DNA from: CAJXVY01 sp965657575
GTDB lineage: Bacteria > Actinomycetota > Actinomycetes > Actinomycetales > Microbacteriaceae
Reading direction: 5' to 3'
Assembly (NCBI GenBank): GCA_965657575.1
Contig: CBFHOK010000005.1
Span: 20,473-84,472 of the forward strand
Length of the DNA: 64,000 bases
Program-made: the position numbers and the translations under genes
Part shown: in pieces, positions 32,966 to 39,864 of the stretch
Numbering within the stretch: the first letter of the stretch is position 1
Layout of the letters: the number at the start of each line of letters is the position of its first letter
Notes under the pieces: generated by a model
What the model was told of the DNA's origin: nothing
Databases searched by the model: none
What the model saw: only the letters and a program-made list of their open reading frames with translations

Positions 32966-34150
32966 CTAGTGGATAGGTTTCCCTAAAAGTGCGATTCGGG
33001 TGTCGCCCAGCTTGGTGATTATCAGGCTGGCGGCACCCTTTCCCTTTAACTTGAGTTTCTTGCGGAACTCTTCAGGTGTTATGTCCACCCCGCGTTTTTT
33101 GATTTCTAGAATCCCTATTTCCTGCTGCTGCAACTCTTTTGAAATGACCTTCGCATCTAAAGGAAACTGTTTTTCAATTTCAAAGGCTTTTAGCCACGGG
33201 CTTCTAATCAATTCCTCTGATGTTAGATAGGCGATGGTTTTGTCAATCAGTTTCAAATTGTTTTCAATTGCAAACTCTCCCATAAGCCCGGAGCGAATCA
33301 GAGATGCATCCGGTTCGTAGATATATTTCTGAACCTTGCTGACATCCGGAATCGGTGATTGATGGCTATTTGAAGAAAACAAATAGTTTCCTGAACCAGT
33401 CAGTAATCTTGCTCGGCGCATAGAACTCGATCTCAAAGAACCTGAATACAAGGTCAGCTCAACTAGTTCACCCGCAACTGAAATCCATTCAAAATCAAAC
33501 TCACCTTCAAACTGCAGGTAGTCATCAGCGGGACTTAGCTTGATGGCGGTTGGTTTGTTCTTGGCAACTGTGTTTATAAGCCAATCAAGAGATGGGGTGT
33601 ATTCAAAAGGGGAGAGCCTGTTGCGGGATTCGCCAGGGCCTATTCGGCGCCTTGCTGGGTCGGCAAAAATTCCATCGAATTTATCTAGGTCAATTTGAGT
33701 GGCATCGGCATTGACTATTTCAACGCCGAGACCTGCTGTGTTGAAATGAGCAAGAGCTGAAGTCACCTCATCAATTTCAACTCCAGTGACACTGATTCCA
33801 AGACCAGCCATGGCCATAGTATCTCCGCCAATGCCGCAACCTAGGTCGGCCACTGTCTCGATGCCGGCCTCTAAGAAACGATTGGCACGCTGAGCGGAGA
33901 CCGATAGCCTGCTGGCCTGCTCAAGGCCGTCTCGGCTGAATAACATTCTTGATGCAAAGGGTCCAAATTTCTTCTCAGCTCGCTGTCTAAGCTTCGCCTG
34001 AGTAATACAGGCTGTTACCAACTCGGCGGGGTAATGCTTTCTTAGCTTTTGGCTGAGTCTCAGTTCATCGGAGAGCTCTTCCGGCGAGATCTCTGCCAAA
34101 AGCTTGATTGCCTCGGGCTTGAGAATTATCTCGGCGGTTGATTTGTCCAT
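32966..34150 (-). CDS. Class I SAM-dependent methyltransferase with THUMP-like C-terminal domain
   Basis: 394 residues, of the actinobacterial family annotated as THUMP-like methyltransferases. The SAM site is VADLGCGIGGDTMAMAGLG, followed by the acidic GVEIDEVTSA and the motif FADPARRR; a conserved IKLSPADDY lies further on. The last 90 residues (from LIRSPWLKAFEIEKQF) fit the THUMP-like domain. Function is unproven; an RNA substrate is the usual guess. It is divergent from groES and convergent with rimI-tsaD, so stands alone. Confidence 0.85.
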   Translation of the reverse strand: MDKSTAEIILKPEAIKLLAEISPEELSDELRLSQKLRKHYPAELVTACITQAKLRQRAEKKFGPFASRMLFSRDGLEQASRLSVSAQRANRFLEAGIETVADLGCGIGGDTMAMAGLGISVTGVEIDEVTSALAHFNTAGLGVEIVNADATQIDLDKFDGIFADPARRRIGPGESRNRLSPFEYTPSLDWLINTVAKNKPTAIKLSPADDYLQFEGEFDFEWISVAGELVELTLYSGSLRSSSMRRARLLTGSGNYLFSSNSHQSPIPDVSKVQKYIYEPDASLIRSGLMGEFAIENNLKLIDKTIAYLTSEELIRSPWLKAFEIEKQFPLDAKVISKELQQQEIGILEIKKRGVDITPEEFRKKLKLKGKGAASLIITKLGDTRIALLGKPIH

Positions 34151-34156
34151 TTACTA

Positions 34157-34162
34157 AAACTA
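34157..34162 (-). promoter_or_regulatory. -10 box, probable leaderless promoter of the THUMP-like methyltransferase
   Basis: TAGTTT on the minus strand, 6 nt before the ATG at 34150. It is 13 bp from the first CIRCE element, so HrcA might also affect this direction. Confidence 0.4.
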
Positions 34163-34175
34163 CCAACATCTTTAT

Positions 34176-34202
34176 CTAGCACTCGTCTTGACTGAGTGCT
34201 AA
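34176..34202. promoter_or_regulatory. CIRCE element 1 (HrcA operator)
   Basis: CTAGCACTC-N9-GAGTGCTAA, one mismatch to the CIRCE consensus TTAGCACTC-N9-GAGTGCTAA. It covers the -35 hexamer of the groES promoter. HrcA itself is not encoded in the window. Confidence 0.9.
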
Positions 34203-34216
34203 AACTTCTCTAAAGT
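34188..34216 (+). promoter_or_regulatory. groES promoter
   Basis: TTGACT (34188-34193), 17-bp spacer, TAAAGT (34211-34216). The -35 lies inside CIRCE 1 and the start point would fall next to CIRCE 2. Confidence 0.65.
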
Positions 34217-34220
34217 TTTA

Positions 34221-34247
34221 TTAGCACTCGATACCCGAGTTTGCTAA
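34221..34247. promoter_or_regulatory. CIRCE element 2, degenerate right arm
   Basis: Perfect left arm TTAGCACTC, 9-base centre, right arm GTTTGCTAA (7 of 9 to consensus). It is centred 45 bp from CIRCE 1 and lies around the expected transcription start. Confidence 0.75.
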
Positions 34248-34280
34248 CAAATTAGTTATTGAGTTTAAGAAGAGGTCAAA

Positions 34281-34574
34281 GTGTCGGTTTCAATCAAACC
34301 ACTAGAAGATCGCATTGTGGTTCGTCCACTAGAGGCAGAGCAGGTAACCGCATCTGGATTGGTTATCCCTGACACCGCCAAAGAAAAGCCACAGGAGGCC
34401 GAGGTCGTAGCAGTTGGGCCAGGCCGCTTCAATGATGACGGGGACCGTATTCCGGTTGACGTCAAAGTTGGCGACAAGGTTATCTTCTCGAAGTATGGAG
34501 GCACCGAGCTGAAATACGGTGGGGAAGAGTACTTGGTGCTAAGCGCGCGTGACGTGCTGGCAATCGTTGGCTAA
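34281..34574 (+). CDS. groES: Co-chaperonin GroES
   Basis: Heptameric lid of the GroEL chaperonin. 97 residues, full length; IKPLEDRIVVRPLEAEQVTA at the start, the mobile loop about residues 16-33, and IFSKYGGTELKYGGEEYLVL near the end. GTG start with AGAGG upstream. groEL does not follow; a terminator does, so groES is a single-gene heat-shock unit under two CIRCE sites. Confidence 0.97.
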   Translation: MSVSIKPLEDRIVVRPLEAEQVTASGLVIPDTAKEKPQEAEVVAVGPGRFNDDGDRIPVDVKVGDKVIFSKYGGTELKYGGEEYLVLSARDVLAIVG

Positions 34575-34585
34575 TCACAAATTCC

Positions 34586-34625
34586 AAACCCCGGAAAGCA
34601 TTTATGCTCTCCGGGGTTTTTTATT
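34586..34625 (+). terminator. Intrinsic terminator after groES
   Basis: Stem AAACCCCGG-A-A-AGCA / TGCT-C-T-CCGGGGTTT with one internal mismatch and a TTTA loop, followed by a run of T with one A (ending 34623). Only 11 nt after the groES stop. Confidence 0.9.
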
Positions 34626-34629
34626 GCCC

Positions 34630-34635
34630 TAATAT
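34630..34635 (+). promoter_or_regulatory. -10 box, probable leaderless promoter of the RarD-like gene
   Basis: TAATAT, 6 nt before the GTG start at 34642, directly behind the groES terminator. No Shine-Dalgarno sequence fits in between. Confidence 0.45.
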
Positions 34636-34641
34636 TGGGCA

Positions 34642-35550
34642 GTGAGCAGATTTTCAGAACCAGCAATTGGAGCCATCCTGGCCGTTGGTGCATATCTGAT
34701 ATGGGGTTCATTCCCACTTTTCATTGATGCTGCTTCCTTCGCGTCCCCATTTGAGGTGGTTGTCTGGAGAGTTGTCTTCGGATTTGTTCTGGCTGCACTA
34801 ATTGTCACCATCACTCGCAGCTGGGGACCAATAGTTGCGCTAGTCAAAAAACCCAAGAGTCTTATTTGGGTGTTTGTGGCAGCGGTATTTATCTATGCCA
34901 ACTGGCAGACCTACGTTTTCGGTGTCGCGACCGGCAATGTGATTGAAACATCCTTGGGATACTTCATCAATCCCCTATTCACCGTGTTGTTAGGTGTATT
35001 GGTTCTCAGAGAAAAGCTCAGACCGTTGCAGTGGGTGTCGCTGGGTATCGGCCTAGTTGCGGTAATCGTGGTCACAGTCGACTACGGGAGGCTTCCTTGG
35101 ATCGCTTTTGTTTTGGCAGGGAGCTTTGGAATCTACAGCCTTGCCAAAAACAAAATGGGATCTAAAGTCAGAGCAATTCACAGCTTCACCATTGAAAGTG
35201 GGTTACTGCTTCCCTTTGCGATTATTCAGTTACTGATTGTCGGAAGCTTTGTTCAGATTCAATTTGGGGTTGTTGGCGTTGCCGGAACCACAGCAATGAT
35301 TGCCTTTGGGTTCATGACGGCAGTGCCACTGATTTTGTTTGGTGCAGCAGCCAGCAGAATCAGACTTTCTTCCATCGGCTTTATTCAGTATTTGACTCCA
35401 GTGATTCAGTTCTCTCTCGGGCTTTTCTATTTCGGAGAAGAGATGGGGCCGGTTAGATGGGCTGGGTTCATTTTGGTTTGGATTGGACTAATTGTTTTGA
35501 CCTATGACGCTTTTAGGGCTAATCGAATGCGAGTTTCAACAGCAACTTGA
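34642..35550 (+). CDS. rarD: EamA-family transporter, RarD type
   Basis: Drug/metabolite-type membrane transporter of 302 residues with ten hydrophobic segments in two EamA repeats. AVGAYLIWGSFPLFIDAA near the start, LGYFINPLFTVLLGVLVL and FIQYLTPVIQFSLGLFYFGE match RarD proteins (the last two are the paired proline motifs). RarD was named from chloramphenicol sensitivity but the natural substrate is unknown; export or uptake of a metabolite is equally possible. Confidence 0.85.
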   Translation: MSRFSEPAIGAILAVGAYLIWGSFPLFIDAASFASPFEVVVWRVVFGFVLAALIVTITRSWGPIVALVKKPKSLIWVFVAAVFIYANWQTYVFGVATGNVIETSLGYFINPLFTVLLGVLVLREKLRPLQWVSLGIGLVAVIVVTVDYGRLPWIAFVLAGSFGIYSLAKNKMGSKVRAIHSFTIESGLLLPFAIIQLLIVGSFVQIQFGVVGVAGTTAMIAFGFMTAVPLILFGAAASRIRLSSIGFIQYLTPVIQFSLGLFYFGEEMGPVRWAGFILVWIGLIVLTYDAFRANRMRVSTAT

Positions 35551-35681
35551 AACCTTATTGTTACATGAGGCCTTTTCAGGGCTAATTTTGGAGTTTTTCG
35601 TTGATAAAGTGAGTTATCGAAGCCTTTTAAGTCGCTAGTTATCTAAATGTTATGTTTTTCGTTGCTTTTACGGGAAGTTTC

Positions 35682-35710
35682 GTGAACTTTTATTAATTTC
35701 ACTATATGTA
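35682..35710 (+). promoter_or_regulatory. Candidate promoter of the liv-type binding protein gene
   Basis: GTGAAC, 17 bp, TATGTA within an AT-rich 243-base spacer. Only a moderate match; TATATG at 35703 is an alternative -10. The start point would lie about 75 nt before the gene, leaving a leader with a strong hairpin. Confidence 0.3.
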
Positions 35711-35742
35711 AAGAACACGTTTACTTACTATTCTTTATAAGT

Positions 35743-35766
35743 CGGTCTGGGCGCACGCCCTGGCCG
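35743..35766 (+). promoter_or_regulatory. Hairpin in the leader of the liv-type binding protein gene
   Basis: CGGTC-T-GGGC-GCAC-GCCC-T-GGCCG: nine base pairs (one G-U) with a single T-T mismatch and a 4-base loop, 10 nt before the AAAGGAG ribosome binding site at 35777-35783 region. It may stabilise an abundant message or control translation. Confidence 0.5.
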
Positions 35767-35793
35767 TTCTAGCAAAACAAAGGAGCTATAACT

Positions 35794-37086
35794 ATGAGCG
35801 CACTTTCACGTTCAGGTCTGCTAAAGGCATCAGCGATCACCGCTGCTGCAGCTTTGGTCTTGACCGGTTGTGCTGCTACCGAAGAAGAGGACACAAGCAC
35901 TGACACAGGATCAGACACATCAACTGATACTGACTCAACAGATGCTGGTGACGAGACTCTTCAGCTGAAACTCGGTACCGCACTTCCAATCACCGGAAAC
36001 CTAGCATTCTTGGGACCACCCGAGGAGGCAGGTGTTTACCTAGCTGAGGACGAAATCAACTCTGCAAACGCAGGTATTGAGGTTGAGGTTGTCTTCGGAG
36101 ACTCAGGTGACACCGACAACAAGGCTTATGAGACCGAGATCCCCCGTCTATTGAACGAGGGCGTCAAGGCCATCATTGGTGCCGCATCTTCAGGTGTTTC
36201 ACTGCAGTTCATCGACCAGGTAACTGGTGCTGGAGTTATCCAGTTCTCACCAGCTAACACCTCAGCTGCATTCACCACCTACGATGACGACGGACTGTAC
36301 TTCCGTACAGCACCTTCAGACGTATTGCAGGGTGAGGTTCTAGCGAACCAGATCGCAGCTGACGGTCACCAGAAGATTGCCATGATCGTTCTTAACGACC
36401 CATACGGTACCGGTCTACGTGACCGCGTAACTGAGGTATTTGAAGGAGCCGGTGGAGAGGTATTGGCAGCGCCAACCTACAACACCGGTGACACTAACTT
36501 CACCTCACAGATCAACGAGGTTCTAGCTGTTGACCCAGACGCAATCGTTCTGATCACATTCGATGAGATCAAGACCATTGCTCCTGACCTAGCGGCACAG
36601 TTCGATTCATCGAACTTCTACCTAGTTGACGGAAACCTTTCAAACTACTCTGAGGACTTCGAAGCAGGTCTTTTGGAGGGTGCAAAGGGAACCCTTCCAG
36701 GTGTTGACCCACGTGACGTTGAGGACTTCAACGAGCGTATGAACAACTTCTGGGTTTCACTAGGAAACGATGACCTAAACAACGTATACGCATACGGTGC
36801 TGAGTCATACGACGCAACAATCCTGTTGGCACTTGCATCACTTGCAGCCGGTTCAACCGACTCACGTGCAATTGCAGACAAGCTACAGGAAGTTTCCGGT
36901 GGTTCAGGTAACGGCGAGAAGTGCACCAGCTTTGCTGAGTGTGCTGACATCATCAACGGTGGCGGCGTAGCCGACTACGACGGTGTATCAAGCCCAATTA
37001 CCTTCGACGAGGTCGGAGACCCAACTGAGGGTTCAGTTATTGTCTACCAGTACGGTGCAGACAACAACTACGCTCCAATTGGCTAA
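35794..37086 (+). CDS. livK: Branched-chain amino acid type ABC transporter substrate-binding lipoprotein
   Basis: Type I periplasmic-binding-like lipoprotein of 430 residues. Lipobox LTGC with Cys26, then a Ser/Thr/Asp-rich linker of about 35 residues, then the binding domain starting KLGTALPITGNLAFLGPPEE; the segments VKAIIGAASSGVSL and KIAMIVLNDPYGTGLRD are typical of the LivK/amide-binding group. Codon choice is markedly biased to a few codons, as expected of a highly expressed gene. Ligand is not certain: branched-chain amino acids, other amino acids or urea/amides are possible. The membrane parts are encoded convergently on the other strand. Confidence 0.9.
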   Translation: MSALSRSGLLKASAITAAAALVLTGCAATEEEDTSTDTGSDTSTDTDSTDAGDETLQLKLGTALPITGNLAFLGPPEEAGVYLAEDEINSANAGIEVEVVFGDSGDTDNKAYETEIPRLLNEGVKAIIGAASSGVSLQFIDQVTGAGVIQFSPANTSAAFTTYDDDGLYFRTAPSDVLQGEVLANQIAADGHQKIAMIVLNDPYGTGLRDRVTEVFEGAGGEVLAAPTYNTGDTNFTSQINEVLAVDPDAIVLITFDEIKTIAPDLAAQFDSSNFYLVDGNLSNYSEDFEAGLLEGAKGTLPGVDPRDVEDFNERMNNFWVSLGNDDLNNVYAYGAESYDATILLALASLAAGSTDSRAIADKLQEVSGGSGNGEKCTSFAECADIINGGGVADYDGVSSPITFDEVGDPTEGSVIVYQYGADNNYAPIG

Positions 37087-37099
37087 TTAGTTAGTCAAC

Positions 37100-37140
37100 A
37101 AGAAATCCCCGGGGTTCGCCCCGGGGATTTCTTATTTTCT
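37100..37140. terminator. Bidirectional terminator between livK and the convergent liv operon
   Basis: 15-bp perfect stem (AAGAAATCCCCGGGG with its complement, 37100-37133) closed by a TTCG tetraloop and followed by TATTTTCT on the plus strand. On the minus strand the T-rich tail is weaker (TTGTTGAC). Confidence 0.92.
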
Positions 37141-37147
37141 AAGGTCT

Positions 37148-37282
37148 TTACTTTTTCTTTGAGCTATAGAGTGCTACTCCAATTGCCACACCAACGGCGA
37201 TTCCAACGCCTACCTGTTCTATGGCAACACCAACTGCCGTTCCAATGGCGATCGACAGTATTAGTGTTAGTTCTTTACGCAC
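37148..37282 (-). CDS. Small glycine-zipper membrane protein (44 residues)
   Basis: Short frame not normally called: GTG start at 37282 overlapping the end of livF (8 nt), TAA stop at 37148. The product begins MRKELTLILSIAIGTAVGVA, continues through an alternating Gly/Val/Ala/Ile segment and ends SSKKK. One continuous hydrophobic stretch of about 30 residues with glycines spaced every 4 (or 2) positions is the glycine-zipper pattern, with basic residues at both ends. It is the last gene of the liv operon, just before the shared terminator. Role unknown; a stabilising membrane peptide of the transporter is one idea. Confidence 0.7.
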   Translation of the reverse strand: MRKELTLILSIAIGTAVGVAIEQVGVGIAVGVAIGVALYSSKKK

Positions 37283-37994
37283 CAAGGTTACCCAGGTAGA
37301 GCTCAACCACTTTGGGGTCATCCATCAGCTCTCTACCGGTTCCCTCTACTGCGTCCACTCCCTGATCCAGGACGTATCCACGGTCAGAAATCTGCAGACA
37401 TCTGCGAGCGTTTTGCTCAACCATGATGGTTGTAACTCCAGCCTTGTTAATATCCGAGACTCGAATGAATGCCTCATCCTGTCTTACGGGGCTCAGACCG
37501 GCACTGGGCTCGTCTAGCAGCAAAACCTGTGGATCCATCATCAAAGCTCTTCCCATCGCCACCATTTGGCGCTCACCACCTGACAGTGAACCTGCACGTT
37601 GCTTCAGTCGCTTTCCAAGCTCGTTGAAGATGTCGACCACGAATTCAAGACGCTCATCAAACTTTGATGGCTCCTGATAAAGACCCATTTGCAAGTTCTC
37701 TTCAATGCTCAGGCTGGGGAATACGTTGTTGTTCTGAGGTACAAAACCAACACCCTTGGCAACCAGCTTGTTTGCCTTCAGACCCGTGATGTCCTCACCG
37801 TTTAAGTGAATGGTTCCGTCTCGGACGTTTACCAGACCGAAGATGGATTTCAAAAGGGTTGATTTACCAGCACCATTTGGTCCGATGATTCCAATCAACT
37901 CTCCCTTGTTGGCGTAGAGGTTTGCTCCATTGAGGATGTTTACGCCTGGCAGGTATCCCGCATACAGGTTCTTTACTTCAACTACTGGGGTCAC
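37275..37994 (-). CDS. livF: Branched-chain amino acid type ABC transporter, ATP-binding protein LivF
   Basis: Second ATPase of the importer. 239 residues. Walker A GPNGAGKSTLLKS, Q-loop GFVPQNNNVFPSLSIEENL, signature LSGGERQMVAMGRALM, Walker B VLLLDEPSAGLSP and switch His replaced in context by VEQNARR, all as usual for LivF. GTG start overlapping the livG stop (GTGA). Followed by the small glycine-zipper protein. Confidence 0.94.
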   Translation of the reverse strand: MTPVVEVKNLYAGYLPGVNILNGANLYANKGELIGIIGPNGAGKSTLLKSIFGLVNVRDGTIHLNGEDITGLKANKLVAKGVGFVPQNNNVFPSLSIEENLQMGLYQEPSKFDERLEFVVDIFNELGKRLKQRAGSLSGGERQMVAMGRALMMDPQVLLLDEPSAGLSPVRQDEAFIRVSDINKAGVTTIMVEQNARRCLQISDRGYVLDQGVDAVEGTGRELMDDPKVVELYLGNLGA

Positions 37995-38881
37995 GCTTTT
38001 TCTCCATCGTCGATTACATCGATGCGACCGGTAACCACACCAAGGTCAGTCTCTTGGTGGCTACCGAGGTATGCATCGATTACGGCCTGTTCTTTCATGA
38101 CTGTGTCGGGAGGACCCTCAGCAACAATCTTTCCTTCGGCCATCACCACTACCCAGTCGGCAATGTGGCGAACCATGTGCATATCGTGCTCCACGAACAA
38201 CACCGTCATGCCCTCCTTTTTGAGATCCAGAACGTGGCCCAAAAGACTCTCGGTTAGTGCAGGGTTCACACCAGCCATTGGCTCATCTAGCATGACAAGT
38301 GTTGGCTCGGTCATCAGTGCCCGAGCCATCTCCAAAAGCTTTCGCTGACCACCAGAGAGGCTGGCTGCGAAGTCATCTTTTTTCTCATAAAGCTTGAATC
38401 GCTTTAGAAGCTCAAGGGCACGCTCTTCAATCTCGGCCTCTTGCTTTTTCCAAAGGCTTGGAACCAAGGAGCGGAAAATACCTTCCCCAGCTTGATCGGT
38501 TGCACCTAGCTTCATGTTCTCCAACACCGTCAGAAGACTCAGCGCTTTGGTTAGCTGGAAGGTTCTAACCTGGCCAAGTTTGGCAATTTGGTGACTGCGC
38601 ATACCCTTGACATTCTTGCCATTGAATTCCATCTCGCCTGTGTCGGGAGCGTCAAAACCGGTCAGTAGATTGAAGAATGTGGTTTTTCCGGCACCGTTTG
38701 GGCCAATCAGCGCGGTGATCGCACCTCTTGGAACCTCAAGGTGCTCAACATCAACGGCTGTCAAACCACCGAACTTGCGTGTTACGTGGTCGGCTTTCAG
38801 AATCGGGTCTACCTTGGCAACACCTGGTTTCGCCTCACCTACGTGCAGGCCGGTTGCTTTTACTGGTTCGTTATTTGACAA
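37991..38881 (-). CDS. livG: Branched-chain amino acid type ABC transporter, ATP-binding protein LivG
   Basis: First ATPase of the importer. 296 residues: a 25-residue leader, then KADHVTRKFGGLTAV, Walker A GPNGAGKTTFFN, signature LSGGQRKLLEMARAL, Walker B LVMLDEPMAGVNP and the VEHDMHMV switch. TTG start lies 11 nt inside the end of livM. A C-terminal tail of about 25 residues after AYLGSH is longer than in E. coli LivG. Confidence 0.94.
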   Translation of the reverse strand: MSNNEPVKATGLHVGEAKPGVAKVDPILKADHVTRKFGGLTAVDVEHLEVPRGAITALIGPNGAGKTTFFNLLTGFDAPDTGEMEFNGKNVKGMRSHQIAKLGQVRTFQLTKALSLLTVLENMKLGATDQAGEGIFRSLVPSLWKKQEAEIEERALELLKRFKLYEKKDDFAASLSGGQRKLLEMARALMTEPTLVMLDEPMAGVNPALTESLLGHVLDLKKEGMTVLFVEHDMHMVRHIADWVVVMAEGKIVAEGPPDTVMKEQAVIDAYLGSHQETDLGVVTGRIDVIDDGEKA

Positions 38882-39854
38882 AGGTCAGCTCCCTCTTGTC
38901 GCCTCGGATACCTTGCGGTCTATAAATCACAATCAGCATCAGTCCTATACCCACCAAGATGAATCTCAGTGTTGAACCCTGCTGACTAGTCAAGCCCTCC
39001 AAGATTGCACCATCCTGGGTAAGGGCCGGCAGAACGTTAGTCAAAAACGCCTGCAGCACCCAGAAGATGATTGATCCCAATACAGGACCAAAGACCGTCG
39101 CAGCTCCTCCAAGCAGCAGAGCGGTCCAGATGAAGAAGGTCAGCGATGTTACATAAACGGTTGGGTTGATAGCACTTGGGAGTGCATAAACAACACCTCC
39201 CATTGCTCCAAACACTCCACCGATAATCAATGCCTGCATTTTGTATGCAAAGACGTTCTTACCGAGAGCTCTAACCGCGTCCTCGTCTTCACGAATTCCC
39301 TTGATGACTCGACCCCAGGGGCTTTTTGTAAGTGCCCACAAAAGCCAAATCACGACTGCTAGAACCGCAAATCCAAAGATCCTCACCCACCAGTCGGTTT
39401 CCGAGTAGGTAAATGGGCCGAAGCCATAGGTTCCCTCCGGCAAAGGATTGGCAGCCCTGAAGCTGTCGTGGTAACCAAACAATCCACTTGCACTTCCAGT
39501 GAACTCATCGAAGGTGTTTGTCAGGAACAGTAGACGTGCGATCTCTGCGGCCGCAATTGTGACAATCGCTAGATAGTCTCCTCGAAGCCTCAGAGTCGGC
39601 GCACCCAGCAATATCGCAAAGACTATTGCTGCCAAAATGCTGACCAGCATCGCTGCCCACCAGGGGAAGCCAAAGCGCAGGATACTGATGGCGTATCCAT
39701 AGGCTCCAATTGCCATAAATCCAGCAATACCGAAGTTCAACAAGCCCGCAAAACCAAAGTGCATGGCAAGACCGAGGCTTGCAAGCACGAAAGCAAACGT
39801 GACGGGGCTGAGAATCGACTCAACTGTGTTTGAAAGTATCTGTATCCAGTCCAT
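38871..39854 (-). CDS. livM: Branched-chain amino acid type ABC transporter permease LivM
   Basis: Membrane subunit of 327 residues with about eight to nine hydrophobic segments. The family motif GDYLAIVTIAAAEIARLLFL and the cytoplasmic coupling segment SPWGRVIKGIREDEDAVRALG are clear. ATG start, 10 nt after livH, and the stop overlaps livG. Together with LivH it forms the translocation pore. Confidence 0.93.
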   Translation of the reverse strand: MDWIQILSNTVESILSPVTFAFVLASLGLAMHFGFAGLLNFGIAGFMAIGAYGYAISILRFGFPWWAAMLVSILAAIVFAILLGAPTLRLRGDYLAIVTIAAAEIARLLFLTNTFDEFTGSASGLFGYHDSFRAANPLPEGTYGFGPFTYSETDWWVRIFGFAVLAVVIWLLWALTKSPWGRVIKGIREDEDAVRALGKNVFAYKMQALIIGGVFGAMGGVVYALPSAINPTVYVTSLTFFIWTALLLGGAATVFGPVLGSIIFWVLQAFLTNVLPALTQDGAILEGLTSQQGSTLRFILVGIGLMLIVIYRPQGIRGDKRELTFVK

Positions 39855-39864
39855 TTCAGCCTGC

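Noticed and set aside
32950..32972. Inverted repeat CCACTAG-N9-CTAGTGG at the end of the THUMP-like gene
   Set aside because: No T-run on either side and it includes the stop codon; too short to call a terminator with confidence.
37134..37274. Plus-strand frame of about 98 codons starting near 37221
   Set aside because: Runs antisense into livF and has no family features; the minus-strand 44-residue frame explains the region better.
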